NCBI RefSeq assembly: GCF_014283215.1
Contig: NZ_JACOMF010000010.1
Span: forward strand, 62,001-126,000
Source of the DNA: Siccirubricoccus deserti
Lineage (GTDB): Bacteria > Pseudomonadota > Alphaproteobacteria > Acetobacterales > Acetobacteraceae
Length of the DNA stretch: 64,000 bases
Direction: 5' to 3'
The notes below the pieces were generated by a model. It was not told the origin of the DNA and searched no databases. It saw only the letters and a program-made list of their open reading frames with translations. Positions 42,132 to 51,526 of this stretch are shown one piece after another; the first letter of the stretch is position 1; the number at the start of each line of letters is the position of its first letter. Made by a program: the position numbers and the translations under genes.

Positions 42132-44078
42132 ATGAGCAGCATGCAAGACATCTTTGCCGACTACGCCAGGGCCTATGAGTCCCGGCGCGAGACCGATATG
42201 TCGATTGCCGAGTTTCTCGAAACCTGCCGGACCGATCCGGGGTGTTACGCCACCGCGCCCGAGCGCATCCTCTCCGCCATCGGCGAACCGGAGGTGGTGG
42301 ACACCGCGAAGGATGCCCGGCTGGGGCGGATATTCCTCAATCGTACCATCCGCATCTACCCTGCCTTTTCCGAATTTTACGGCATGGAGGAGACGATCGA
42401 GCGGATCGTCGGCTTCTTCCGCCACGCCGCCCAGGGGCTGGAGGAGCGCAAGCAGATCCTCTACCTGCTGGGCCCGGTGGGCGGCGGCAAATCCTCCCTC
42501 GCCGAGCGGCTGAAGGCGCTGATGGAGGCCGAGCCGGTCTATGTGCTGAAGGCCGGCGAGCAGATGAGCCCGGTCTACGAAAGCCCGCTCGGCCTGTTCG
42601 ACCCGGATCGCATGGGACCGCTGCTGGAGGACCGCTACGGCATCCCCCGCCGCCGCCTGACTGGGCTGATGAGCCCCTGGGCGCTGAAGCGGCTGGATGA
42701 GTTCGGCGGCGACATCTCCAAATTCCGGGTGGTGAAGATCCGGCCGTCGCGGCTGCGGCAGATCGCGGTCGCCAAGACCGAGCCGGGCGACGAGAACAAC
42801 CAGGACATCTCCTCCCTGGTCGGCAAGGTCGATATCCGCAAGCTGGAGATGTACGGGCAGAACGACCCGGACGCCTACAGCTTCTCGGGCGGGTTGAACC
42901 GGGCGAACCAGGGCATCCTGGAGTTCGTCGAGATGTTCAAGGCGCCGATCAAGATGCTGCACCCGCTGCTGACGGCGACGCAGGAGGGCAATTACATCGG
43001 CACCGAGAACATCGGCGCCATCCCCTTCCAGGGCATCATCCTGGCGCATTCCAACGAAGCGGAATGGCAGGCCTTCAAGAACAACAAGAACAACGAAGCC
43101 TTCATCGACCGCATCTATGTCATCAAGGTGCCCTACTGCCTGCGGGTGACCGAGGAGCAGAAGATCTACGACAAGCTGGTCCGCAGCTCGGAACTGGCGC
43201 CCAGCCCCTGCGCCCCGGCGACGCTCGAGATGCTGGCCCGCTACAGCGTGCTGACGCGGCTGCGCAAGCACGACAACTCCAACATCTACGCCAAGATGCG
43301 GGTCTACGATGGCGAATCGCTGAAGGAGACCGACCCGCGCGCCAAGACGCTGCAGGAATACCGCGACGCCGCCGGCCCGGATGAGGGCATGGATGGTGCC
43401 TCCACTCGCTTCGCCTTCAAGGTGCTGGCGGCGACCTTCAACTACGACACCACCGAGATTGCCGCCGACCCGGTGCACCTGATGTACGTGCTGGAACAGT
43501 CGATCCGGCGCGAGCAGCTGCCTGACGAGACCGAGAAGCGCTACCTGGAGTTCATCAAGGGCGAGCTGGCGCCGCGCTACGCCGAGTTCATCGGCAACGA
43601 GATCCAGAAGGCCTATCTGGAAAGCTACAACGACTACGGCCAGAACCTGTTCGACCGCTATGTCGGCTATGCCGATGCCTGGGTCGAGGACCTCGACTTC
43701 AAGGATCCCGACACCGGTCAGATGATGAACCGGGAGCTGCTGAACCAGGAGCTCACCAAGATCGAGAAGCCGGCGGGCATCGCCAACCCCAAGGACTTCC
43801 GGAACGAAGTGGTCAAATTCGCCCTGCGGGCGCGTGCCAACCGTGGCGGCAAGAACCCTTCCTGGACCAGCTATGAGAAGATCCGGGAAGTCATCGAACG
43901 CCGCATGTTCAGCCAGGTGGAGGATCTGTTGCCGGTAATCTCCTTTGGGTCGAAAAAAGACGGTGAAACCGAGAAGAAGCACAGTGAATTCGTGGCACGC
44001 ATGACTTCCCGGGGGTATACCGAACGTCAGGTGCGCCGGCTGGTGGAGTGGTACATGCGCGTGAAGCAGGCCGGCTAG
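42132..44078 (+). CDS. prkA: PrkA family AAA/serine protein kinase-like protein
   Basis: A 648-residue PrkA (YeaG) protein of usual length. The AAA part carries Walker A GPVGGGKS at 114-121 and RIYPAFSEFYGMEETIERIV before it. The C-terminal third (about 390-640) is the helical PrkA domain once described as kinase. Family members phosphorylate proteins or act as Lon-like ATP-dependent proteases, and are linked to starvation and stationary-phase survival. AGGGG precedes the ATG. yeaH starts 31 bases after it and spoVR overlaps yeaH, the conserved three-gene order, so all three should act in one stress pathway. Confidence 0.96.
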   Translation: MSSMQDIFADYARAYESRRETDMSIAEFLETCRTDPGCYATAPERILSAIGEPEVVDTAKDARLGRIFLNRTIRIYPAFSEFYGMEETIERIVGFFRHAAQGLEERKQILYLLGPVGGGKSSLAERLKALMEAEPVYVLKAGEQMSPVYESPLGLFDPDRMGPLLEDRYGIPRRRLTGLMSPWALKRLDEFGGDISKFRVVKIRPSRLRQIAVAKTEPGDENNQDISSLVGKVDIRKLEMYGQNDPDAYSFSGGLNRANQGILEFVEMFKAPIKMLHPLLTATQEGNYIGTENIGAIPFQGIILAHSNEAEWQAFKNNKNNEAFIDRIYVIKVPYCLRVTEEQKIYDKLVRSSELAPSPCAPATLEMLARYSVLTRLRKHDNSNIYAKMRVYDGESLKETDPRAKTLQEYRDAAGPDEGMDGASTRFAFKVLAATFNYDTTEIAADPVHLMYVLEQSIRREQLPDETEKRYLEFIKGELAPRYAEFIGNEIQKAYLESYNDYGQNLFDRYVGYADAWVEDLDFKDPDTGQMMNRELLNQELTKIEKPAGIANPKDFRNEVVKFALRARANRGGKNPSWTSYEKIREVIERRMFSQVEDLLPVISFGSKKDGETEKKHSEFVARMTSRGYTERQVRRLVEWYMRVKQAG

Positions 44079-44109
44079 CCGTCCAACCCGGTCGCAAGGC
44101 TCCCGCTGC

Positions 44110-45414
44110 ATGCAGATCCTGGACCGCCGCCTCAATCCCAGCGGCCGTAGCCTGCCCAACCGCCAGCGTTTCCTGCGCCGTGCCAAATCCCTGGTGCAGG
44201 AAGCGGTGCGGGACGCTTCGGCCAAGCGGGACATCCGCAACGCCGACGAGGGCGGGGAAGTGAGCATTCCCCTGCACGGAATCCGCGAGCCGAGCTTCCA
44301 CCATGGCAGCGGCGGCATCCGCGACCACGTGCTGCCCGGCAATAAGGAATACCGCGAGGGCGACGAGATCCCCCGCCCGCCCAGCGGCGGCGGGGGCGGC
44401 GGCTCCGAGGGTTCGCCGGATGGAAGCGGCGAGGATAATTTCCGCTTCGTCCTGACCCGCGAGGAGTTCCTCAGCCTCTTCCTCGATGACCTTGAGCTGC
44501 CGGATATGGCCAAACGCCGGCTGGTCGATGGCACCGACCCGGCCTGGCACCGCGCCGGCTATTCGGTCAGCGGCTCGCCGGCGAACCTGGCGCTTGGCCG
44601 GACCATGCGGAACAGCATGTCGCGCCGCATCGCGCTGAAGCGCCCGAAGCCGGAGGCGGTGCAGGCGCTGGAGGAGGAGATCGCCGCGCTGGAAGGCGAT
44701 CCGGCGCAGGCCGAGCGGGTGCTGGAACTGCGGGCGGAGCTGGAACGGATGCTGCAGCGGACCAGGCTCATCCCCTGGATCGACCCGATCGACGTGCGCT
44801 ACCGCCGCTTCGAGCCGGTACCGCGGCCGGTGGCGCAGGCGGTGATGTTCTGCCTGATGGATGTCTCCGGCTCGATGACCGAGGACATGAAGGACCTCGC
44901 CAAGCGCTTCTACACGCTGCTCTTCATCTTCCTGCAGCGCCGCTACAAGCATGTCGAGATCGTCTTCATCCGCCATACCCACGAAGCCTCGGAGGTGGAT
45001 GAGGAGACCTTCTTCCACAGCCGGGAAACCGGCGGCACGCTGGTCTCGACCGCGCTCGAGGAGATGCAGAAGGTGGTCGCCGATCGCTACCCGCCGGCCG
45101 AATGGAACATCTACGCCGCTCAGGCTTCGGACGGCGACAACGCCGCTGGCGACAGCCAGAAGACGGCGCGGCTGCTGGTGGATACCATCCTGCCGGCCTG
45201 CCAGTACTACGCTTATATCGAGGTGGGGCGGGAGGGCGAGCACGGCATCCCCGGCTTCCCGCGCGGCCCCACCGACCTCTGGCGAACCTATGAGGCGCTG
45301 GTCACCGCTGGGGCGCCGCTGGCGATGAAGAAGGTCCGCCATCGGCGTGAGATCTTCCCGGTGTTCCGGGAGCTGTTCGCCAAGCGCGGCGTGCTTGAAG
45401 GGGCGAATGCATGA
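44110..45414 (+). CDS. yeaH: YeaH/YhbH family (DUF444) protein
   Basis: A 434-residue DUF444 protein. The first 100 residues are basic and flexible, including a Gly/Ser-rich stretch. From about residue 240 comes a von Willebrand A-like domain whose MIDAS motif DVSGS starts at D251, followed by FYTLLFIFLQRRYKHVEIVFI. It is a cytoplasmic partner of PrkA in the conserved starvation operon; its molecular action is unknown. An AAGG about 10 bases upstream supports the ATG. Its last four bases overlap the spoVR start (ATGA), showing translational coupling. Confidence 0.94.
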   Translation: MQILDRRLNPSGRSLPNRQRFLRRAKSLVQEAVRDASAKRDIRNADEGGEVSIPLHGIREPSFHHGSGGIRDHVLPGNKEYREGDEIPRPPSGGGGGGSEGSPDGSGEDNFRFVLTREEFLSLFLDDLELPDMAKRRLVDGTDPAWHRAGYSVSGSPANLALGRTMRNSMSRRIALKRPKPEAVQALEEEIAALEGDPAQAERVLELRAELERMLQRTRLIPWIDPIDVRYRRFEPVPRPVAQAVMFCLMDVSGSMTEDMKDLAKRFYTLLFIFLQRRYKHVEIVFIRHTHEASEVDEETFFHSRETGGTLVSTALEEMQKVVADRYPPAEWNIYAAQASDGDNAAGDSQKTARLLVDTILPACQYYAYIEVGREGEHGIPGFPRGPTDLWRTYEALVTAGAPLAMKKVRHRREIFPVFRELFAKRGVLEGANA

Positions 45415-46943
45415 ATGCCGCCTTGGAAGACCGGTTGCTCTACCAGGGTGCCGACTGGGATTTCGGCACGCTGATGCGGATCCATGACGCCTGCGCCGAG
45501 ATCGCCGGCGATGAACTCGGCCTCGACTGGTACCCGAACCGGATCGAGGTGATCAGCGCCGAGCAGATGCTGGACGCTTATGCCAGCACCGGCCTGCCGC
45601 TGTTCTACCGCCACTGGTCCTTCGGCAAGCATTTCGCCCAGCATGAGGCGCTGTACCGCCGCGGGTTGCGCGGGCTGGCCTATGAGATCGTCATCAACTC
45701 CGATCCCTGCGTCTCCTATGTGATGGAGGAGAACACCGCCACCCTGCAGGCGCTGGTGATCGCCCACGCCGCCTTCGGCCACAATCACTTCTTCAAGAAC
45801 AGCCGGTTGTTCCGAGAATGGACGGATGCCAAGGGCATTCTGGATTACCTGGAATTCGCCAAGGGCTACGTCCAGTCCTGCGAAGAGCAGCATGGCGAGC
45901 CGGCGGTGGAGCGCATCCTCGACAGCGCGCATGCGCTGATGAACTACGGCGTCCACCGCCACCGCCGCCGCGCCCCCGACCTGCAATCCGAGCAGAAGCG
46001 GGAGCGGGAACGGCGCGAGCACGATGAACAGATGTACAACGTGCTCTGGTCCACCATGCCGGAGAAGGCGGCCGCCCCACCGACCCGGAGCGAGGAGGAG
46101 CGGCGCCGCGTCCTGCTGCAATTGCCGCAGGAGAACATCCTCTATTTCCTCGAGAAGTCGGCGCCGCGCCTCGCCCCCTGGCAGCGCGAGATCCTGCGCA
46201 TCGTCCGCAACGTGGCGCAGTATTTCCTGCCGCAGCGGCAGACAAAGGTGATGAACGAGGGCTGCGCCACCTATGTCCATCACCGTATCCTGAACCGGCT
46301 GCACGAACAGGGCCGCATCAGCGACGGCGCGCTGCTGGAAGCGCTGCATTCCCACACCAGCGTCATCATGCAGCCGGAATTCGACGACCAGCGCTATTCC
46401 GGGATGAACCCCTATGCGCTGGGCTTCGCCATGATGTCGGACATCGAGCGCATCGCCACCAGGCCGACCGAGGAGGACCGCGAATGGTTCCCAGACTTCG
46501 CCGGCTGTGGCGACGCCATGCCAGTGCTGCGCCACGCCTGGGCGGAGTTCCGCGACGAGAGCTTCATCCTGCAATTCCTCAGCCCGAAGCTGATGCGCGA
46601 CCTGAAGCTGTTCCACGTGCTGGACGACACCGCCCAGCCGGTGCTGCGAGTGGAGGCGATGCATGACGAGCGCGGATACCGCCGGCTGCGCCGCGCCCTC
46701 GCCCGGCAATACGACCCGGCGCTCACCGACCCGGATATCCAGGTGGTGGACGTCGACCTCTCCGGCGACCGCCGGCTGATCCTGGAACACCAGGCGACCG
46801 GCGGGCGGCTGCTGGAAGAGCAGGAGGCGCGGCAGGTGCTGCGCCACCTCGCCAGCCTCTGGGGCTATGACGTGCTGCTGCGCGAGGTGGACCAGGGCAG
46901 CGGCGCCTCGCTGCGCGAGCACGCCGTCTCCCCGCCGCGCTGA
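45411..46943 (+). CDS. spoVR: SpoVR family protein
   Basis: A 510-residue SpoVR/YcgB protein of full length. Visible marks are [18 protein letters not shown] near residue 65, [35 protein letters not shown] near residue 122, and [14 protein letters not shown] near residue 280. Named for a Bacillus spore-cortex gene, it occurs widely in non-sporulating bacteria. With PrkA and YeaH it is linked to stress or stationary-phase survival, possibly peptidoglycan-related. It overlaps yeaH by four bases. It ends three bases before the end of the convergent GMC gene, leaving no room for a terminator. Confidence 0.95.
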   Translation: MNAALEDRLLYQGADWDFGTLMRIHDACAEIAGDELGLDWYPNRIEVISAEQMLDAYASTGLPLFYRHWSFGKHFAQHEALYRRGLRGLAYEIVINSDPCVSYVMEENTATLQALVIAHAAFGHNHFFKNSRLFREWTDAKGILDYLEFAKGYVQSCEEQHGEPAVERILDSAHALMNYGVHRHRRRAPDLQSEQKRERERREHDEQMYNVLWSTMPEKAAAPPTRSEEERRRVLLQLPQENILYFLEKSAPRLAPWQREILRIVRNVAQYFLPQRQTKVMNEGCATYVHHRILNRLHEQGRISDGALLEALHSHTSVIMQPEFDDQRYSGMNPYALGFAMMSDIERIATRPTEEDREWFPDFAGCGDAMPVLRHAWAEFRDESFILQFLSPKLMRDLKLFHVLDDTAQPVLRVEAMHDERGYRRLRRALARQYDPALTDPDIQVVDVDLSGDRRLILEHQATGGRLLEEQEARQVLRHLASLWGYDVLLREVDQGSGASLREHAVSPPR

Positions 46944-46946
46944 GGA

Positions 46947-48569
46947 TCAGGCCGCGACAGCCCGGGCAGCCTGGGCCGTCGCCTTGACCATCGCCGCGCC
47001 CTTCTCGGCGATCATGATGGTCGGCGCATTGGTGTTGGTCGATGTCACCGTCGGCATGACGGAAGCATCGATCACGCGCAGCCCCTGCAACCCATGCACC
47101 CGCAGCTGGTCGTCGACCACCGCCATCGCATCCGGCCCCATCCGGCAGGAACAGGTGGCATGGAACACGGTGGTTCCAGTCTGCCGCGCATAGGCGAGGA
47201 ACTCGTCATCCGTCTGCACCTGCGGGCCGGGGACCGTCTCGGCCACCAGGTAGCGCTTCAGCGCCGGGGCGTTGAACCATTCCCGCACCCGCCGCATCGC
47301 CGCGACGATGGTGCGCCGGTCGCGCTCCTCGGACAGGTAGTTCGGGTTGATCGAGGGCTGGTCGCGCGGGTCCGGCGTGCGGGCCAGCACGCTGCCACGG
47401 CTTTCCGGCCGCATCTGCCAGATGCCGGAGGTCATGCCCGGCTTGGTGTCCAGTTGCCGCGTTGGCCCCGGCGCGTAGCTGGCCGAGGCGAACAGCGCCT
47501 GCACATCCGGCGTGGCGGATTCCGGCAGCACCTTCACCGAGGCCGCCACCAGCGACGCCGCATAGGTCAGGATGCCGCGGTTGGTGGCGAAATACTTCAC
47601 CACCTCGCCAGCCAGGCGCAGCCCGCGGGAGCGTTCGTTCAAGGTGGCGATGCCCGTCAGCTCCGCCTGCACCCGCACCAGGAAATGGTCCTGGAAATTC
47701 CGGCCGACGCCGCGCAGCGCGTGCCGCACCGGGATGCCGACCCGCCCCAGATGCTCCGGGTCGCCGACGCCGGAAAGCTGCAGCAGATGCGGCGTGCCGA
47801 TGGCCCCGGCCGAGAGGATCACCTCCGTCCCCGCCCGCGCCTCCTCGGTGACGCCACCGCGGGAGAAGGCGACGCCCACCGCCCGTGTGCCCTCGAACAG
47901 AACCCGGTGCACCAGCGCATTGGTGACGAGCATCAGATTGGGCCGCCGCAGCGCAGGGCGCAGGTAGGTCCGCGCGGCGGAGGCACGGAACCGGCCGCCG
48001 CGGGTCTGCTGCACCCAGCCGATATGGTCGCCGAGGCCATGCGGCAGGTCGTTCAGGTCTTCGCGGTACTCCCAGCCCAGCTCGACGCCGGCCTGGATCG
48101 CCGCCTGGCACAGCTCCGGCTGGTCCCGGGTGCGGGAGGTGAACAGCGGGCCGTCCGTCGCATGCACCGCATCGGCCGGGCCCTCCCACCGCTCCGCCTT
48201 GCGGAAGAAGGGCATCACCTCCTCCGACGACCAGCCGCGATTGCCGAGCTGCGACCAGTGGTCGTAATCCTCGGGCTGGGAGCGGATGTAGATCAACCCG
48301 TTGATCGAGCTGGACCCGCCCAGCACCCGGCCGCGCGGGTAGGGAATCTCCCGCCCGTTCAGCCCGGAGTCCTTGTCCGCCTTGTAGCCCCAGGTCAGCG
48401 TCGGGTGCTGCAGCAGCTTCATGTAGCCGGCGGGGATGTGGATGTAGGGGTGCCAGTCGCGGCCACCGGCCTCGATCAGGATGACGCGGGTGCCAGGGTC
48501 TTCGGTCAGCCGGTTGGCCAGCACGCAGCCGGCCGAGCCTGCGCCCACGATCACGTAATCCGCCTGCAT
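46947..48569 (-). CDS. GMC family FAD oxidoreductase
   Basis: A 540-residue glucose-methanol-choline oxidoreductase, an FAD enzyme that oxidises primary alcohols. The dinucleotide site is [19 protein letters not shown] at the N-terminus, [19 protein letters not shown] is GMC signature 1, and [16 protein letters not shown] is signature 2. The catalytic His is in [12 protein letters not shown], and the second base is the Asn in TNTNAPT. It resembles choline and alcohol dehydrogenases, but the substrate is not set by these motifs. GGGGGAATA precedes the ATG. There is no signal peptide. It converges on spoVR with a two-base gap. Confidence 0.93.
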   Translation of the reverse strand: MQADYVIVGAGSAGCVLANRLTEDPGTRVILIEAGGRDWHPYIHIPAGYMKLLQHPTLTWGYKADKDSGLNGREIPYPRGRVLGGSSSINGLIYIRSQPEDYDHWSQLGNRGWSSEEVMPFFRKAERWEGPADAVHATDGPLFTSRTRDQPELCQAAIQAGVELGWEYREDLNDLPHGLGDHIGWVQQTRGGRFRASAARTYLRPALRRPNLMLVTNALVHRVLFEGTRAVGVAFSRGGVTEEARAGTEVILSAGAIGTPHLLQLSGVGDPEHLGRVGIPVRHALRGVGRNFQDHFLVRVQAELTGIATLNERSRGLRLAGEVVKYFATNRGILTYAASLVAASVKVLPESATPDVQALFASASYAPGPTRQLDTKPGMTSGIWQMRPESRGSVLARTPDPRDQPSINPNYLSEERDRRTIVAAMRRVREWFNAPALKRYLVAETVPGPQVQTDDEFLAYARQTGTTVFHATCSCRMGPDAMAVVDDQLRVHGLQGLRVIDASVMPTVTSTNTNAPTIMIAEKGAAMVKATAQAARAVAA

Positions 48570-48604
48570 GCCCGTATTCCCCCCTTATCCGGGTCTAGTA
48601 CGAA

Positions 48605-48631
48605 GCCTGCCGAATCGCCAATCCGGCAGGC
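48605..48631 (-). terminator. Hairpin between the Bug and GMC genes
   Basis: GCCTGCCG and CGGCAGGC form an 8-bp stem with an 11-base loop just after the Bug stop on the minus strand. It may end Bug transcription before the GMC gene. No T tract follows on that strand. Confidence 0.45.
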
Positions 48632-48641
48632 GCCGCCCGCG

Positions 48642-49610
48642 TCATTCCATCCGGATCCCGGTGCTGCGCACCAATGCCTCGGTACGGGCCATGTCGGCGC
48701 GCAGGAAGGCGCCGAACTCCTCCGGCGTGCCGCCGACGATCTCGGAGCCCATGTCGAGCAGCCGCGCCCGCCCCTCCTGCGTGCCGACGATGGCGAGGAT
48801 CTCCCGGTTCAGCCGCGCCGTCACCGGGGCGGGGATGCCGGCCGGGCCGATCACCGCATACCACTCGGCTACCGCGAAGCCTGGGATCGCGGCCTCGGCG
48901 ATGGTCGGCAGCTCCGGCGCGTAGGACTGCCTGGTCGCCGCGGTGACCGCCAGCGCCCGCACCTGGTCGCCACGTACGAAGGGCAGGGTCGAGCTGGCGT
49001 TGCCGAAGATCAGCTGCAGTTGCCCGCCGACCAGGTCGGCCAGCGCCGGGCCGCCCCCGCGATAGGGGACATGCACCATGTCGATGCCGGTGGCCTGCTT
49101 GAACATCTCGCCCGAGAGATGCACCGAGGTGCCGATGCCCGGCGAGCCGTAGGAGAGCTTGCCGGGGTTGGCCCGCCCATAGGCGATCAGCTCCGCCACG
49201 CTGTGCACCGGCAGCGCCTTGTTCACCACCAGGATGTTGGCGACGTTCGCCAGATGCAGGATCGGCGTGACGTCGTTCACCGGATGATAGGGCTGGCGGC
49301 TCAGCAACGCCGTGGTGATGAGGGTGCTGATGGTGATGCAGATGGTATGCCCATCCGGCGGGGCGCGCATGGTCTCCAGCGCGCCAACCGTGCCGGCGCC
49401 GCCGGTGCGGTTCTCGATCACCACGGATTGACCGAGCGCCGCGGACAGCGGCGGGCCGATGTAGCGGGCCAGGATGTCGGTGGTGCCGCCGGGCGGAAAG
49501 GGGATGATCAGGCGGATCGGCCGGTTCGGCCAGGCGGGCTGCGCCAGGGCGGGAACCAGGGCCGGCGCGGCCAGGGCGGCCGTCGCCGCCAGCAGGGTGC
49601 GTCGTTGCAT
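48642..49610 (-). CDS. Bug family (TctC) binding protein, third copy
   Basis: A 322-residue periplasmic receptor. The signal peptide QRRTLLAATAALAAPALVPALAQ precedes PIRLIIPFPPGGTTDILARYIG. IENRTGGAGTVGALETMR and VPYRGGGPALADLVGGQLQLIFG follow in the usual order. AAGGAGGCGACGGCG before ATG 49610 and the signal peptide decide the start. It lies 14 bases after the HD-domain gene and 72 bases before the GMC gene on the same strand. It may import the alcohol or acid that the GMC enzyme handles, but this is only context. No TctAB genes are present. Confidence 0.92.
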   Translation of the reverse strand: MQRRTLLAATAALAAPALVPALAQPAWPNRPIRLIIPFPPGGTTDILARYIGPPLSAALGQSVVIENRTGGAGTVGALETMRAPPDGHTICITISTLITTALLSRQPYHPVNDVTPILHLANVANILVVNKALPVHSVAELIAYGRANPGKLSYGSPGIGTSVHLSGEMFKQATGIDMVHVPYRGGGPALADLVGGQLQLIFGNASSTLPFVRGDQVRALAVTAATRQSYAPELPTIAEAAIPGFAVAEWYAVIGPAGIPAPVTARLNREILAIVGTQEGRARLLDMGSEIVGGTPEEFGAFLRADMARTEALVRSTGIRME

Positions 49611-49624
49611 CGCCGTCGCCTCCT

Positions 49625-50251
49625 TCACAGCACGATCGGACGGCGGTATTTGCTGCTGACCGTCTCTGGCCGGATCAGCCCGCCGGCCAGCGCCATGGTC
49701 CAGTAGCCGATGTCGGCGAGGTGGACGATGGTGCATTCCAGGCTGCGGACCAGCAGCTCGCCCTCCCCGCTATGGGCGCCGGCGATATGCGCGACCTCCT
49801 CCGGCAGCCCGGCCAGGAAGCAGAGGTGCAGGCCATAGCCGGGATGGCGGATCGAGGGCAGGCCGGTGGCGCGCGGCGAGGCTTCCCAGCGCCGGCGGTT
49901 CTCGGGGTCGAACTCCCAGGGCTTGCCGACGTCGTGGCAGAGCCCGCCGGCGATGACGATGTCCCGGTTGATCGCCATCTCCGGGTTCAGCGCACCCATC
50001 TCCTCGGCCATGCGCATCGCCAGCCGGGTGACGCCGCGGATGTGGTCGGTCTGGTCACCCCGGGTCAGGGTCATCGAGCCGGGGTTGCCCGAGGGTGGGA
50101 TGTCACGGATCGAGCTGAATGAGGAGCGGGAGAGTGCCAGCGCCCAGGCCTCGATCACCCCCCGTTGCAGGGCGGGATCGCCGATCTCGGCCACCTCGGG
50201 CAATTCATCGGCGATGCGGGTCCGCAGCGCGTCGTCCGGCTCCTGTGGCAT
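49625..50251 (-). CDS. HD-domain phosphohydrolase-like protein
   Basis: A 208-residue protein with an HD metal-dependent phosphohydrolase fold. H70 (QTDHIRGV), H106 and D107 (CHDVGK) and a late Asp in VHLADIGYW supply the four ligand positions. His residues in GYGLHLCFLAG and AGAHSGEGEL may add to a second metal site. Substrates of small HD proteins include nucleotides and phosphonates. The neighbouring Bug receptor gives no clue. GGAGGAGGAAAG precedes the ATG. The N-terminal 60 residues are less conserved and contain no signal peptide. Confidence 0.82.
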   Translation of the reverse strand: MPQEPDDALRTRIADELPEVAEIGDPALQRGVIEAWALALSRSSFSSIRDIPPSGNPGSMTLTRGDQTDHIRGVTRLAMRMAEEMGALNPEMAINRDIVIAGGLCHDVGKPWEFDPENRRRWEASPRATGLPSIRHPGYGLHLCFLAGLPEEVAHIAGAHSGEGELLVRSLECTIVHLADIGYWTMALAGGLIRPETVSSKYRRPIVL

Positions 50252-50616
50252 CGGCTTTCCTCCTCCGTCCAGGGCGGCTTGCGTCCATGCCTGAACGCCA
50301 GTCCGCCGCAGCTCATTGTTTGCAGGGCGGATTCATGCTGCGGGATGTCACGTCCCTCCGCAGTCCGCTCTGGCCGGTGACGATTCCATGCCAGCGCGCT
50401 GCCGGAAAGACCCATAGACAGTCAGGCCCGCCGCCTTGGGCTCCAGCTGCGGGACGCGGCAAGCGATGGCAGACAGGCGTGGCGGCAAGCGGCAGCAGAA
50501 GGACCCTGAGATCATCGCGGCAGGGCGGTCCGCGGCTTGTTGTCGCGTCCGCGCGCTGGCACATCCCGGGCCTGACGGAATGGCGTACAACGCCGGCCTC
50601 TGGAGGATCATGCACG
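50252..50616. other. 365-base gap without a recognised gene
   Basis: Divergent intergenic region. Bases 50348-50378 are copy 2 of the 31-bp dispersed repeat found at 6621-6651. Otherwise I see no tRNA, terminator or conserved gene. Short reading frames are present on both strands but lack ribosome sites and protein-like composition. Confidence 0.5.
50348..50378. repeat. 31-bp dispersed repeat, copy 2
   Basis: Matches 6621-6651 at all but about three positions, in the same orientation (TCACG, CCCTCCGC, TCCGCTCTGGCCGGT). Here it lies in a gap with no gene. Confidence 0.6.
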
Positions 50617-50829
50617 ATGACGGAACTCGGCCCCTTCTACCTCCGCTGGCGCTCCGGCCGCCCGGCGCCGGAAGAGGAGACATTCGAGACCCTCGACGCC
50701 GCCCTGGACGCGGTCGAGGCCCGCTGGGCCGAGTTGCAGCACCAGGCGCCGCAGATCCTCGACCGCCGCCGCGTGCTGCGCGCCAGCACCACCGAATTGC
50801 AGGGGCTGATGGAGGCGGAGGCGCCGTGA
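50617..50829 (+). CDS. Small protein of unknown function (70 residues)
   Basis: Not recognised. The sequence is rich in Glu, Ala and Arg, with FETLDAALDAVEARWAELQHQAPQ predicted to be helical. GGAGG lies about 10 bases before the ATG, and codon choice is like that of its neighbours. A coiled-coil protein gene follows 49 bases later on the same strand, so the two may be an operon. No motif suggests an enzyme. Confidence 0.55.
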   Translation: MTELGPFYLRWRSGRPAPEEETFETLDAALDAVEARWAELQHQAPQILDRRRVLRASTTELQGLMEAEAP

Positions 50830-50878
50830 TCGCCGTCCGGCGCGGCGGGCCAGCGGGGTTGGTGCGGGCGATGGCAGG

Positions 50879-51214
50879 ATGAGCCGCCGCCCCCGCTCCA
50901 AGACGGCAGGCCCCAAGGGCGCCCACAGCTTCGCCGAACTCAAGCTGGAAATCACCCAACTCCAACGCGAGCTGACGCGGGCCGAGGCCAGGATCCGGCA
51001 GCTCGAAGGCGGCGGCGCCGACCCGATGGTGGCGAAGCGGCTGGCGGAGCTCGAGGAGGGGCAGAAGATCGCCCGCGGGTTGGCGGTGGATGCCGCCGTC
51101 GCCCGCTCCCGCGCCGAGGCCGAGCTGAAGGCGCTGCGCGACGCGATCAGCAAGGCGACCGGCTTCAACGGCTGGCTGCTGCGCCGGGCGCAGAAGCGCC
51201 TCGGAAAGGGCTAG
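50879..51214 (+). CDS. Coiled-coil protein of unknown function (111 residues)
   Basis: Not recognised. A basic N-terminal tail of about 17 residues is followed by a long charged helix (about 18-92) with heptad-like spacing (LKLEITQLQRELTRAEARIR), then a short basic end. It has no membrane segment or signal. Such proteins often oligomerise or bind nucleic acid, but nothing here proves it. It shares direction and proximity with the 70-residue gene upstream. Confidence 0.6.
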   Translation: MSRRPRSKTAGPKGAHSFAELKLEITQLQRELTRAEARIRQLEGGGADPMVAKRLAELEEGQKIARGLAVDAAVARSRAEAELKALRDAISKATGFNGWLLRRAQKRLGKG

Positions 51215-51526
51215 AGCGAACCGTGGAGGACATGCCCGCCCCTGGGTGGGAAGCCGCCCTATGAACAATACGCTACAGCAGGTTGGTGTTCGGACATGAA
51301 CGCAATCCGCTGTAGCCGGCTCCTGTCCTCCTGCGGGAAGCGAATGGAAGTCCCGGCACCGCGGCGGTCAGCATGGTGCCGAGCAGCGCCAGCACGTAAC
51401 CTCGGATCGCCAGCAGGCCGGCTTCAGGTCGTGTGACCCGCGGCGGGAAGGCGGTATTTCCATCTCGACCAGGGAGGCCCGTCCCATGCAGAACCCAAGC
51501 CGCGTGATCCTTGCCCAGAGGCTGGG
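51215..51526. other. 312-base gap with a dispersed palindrome
   Basis: Apart from the 43-bp palindromic repeat at 51273-51315 I see no gene. The reverse strand is open for a long way here, but its composition is that of an antisense shadow of the following gene. Confidence 0.5.
51273..51315. repeat. 43-bp palindromic dispersed repeat, copy 2
   Basis: The sequence runs from CTACAGCAGG to AATCCGCTGTAG and has the same length as the repeat at 6538-6580. It matches the reverse complement of that copy, including an 18-base exact block ending CCGCTGTAG. It is thus an inverted second copy about 45 kb away. Confidence 0.75.
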
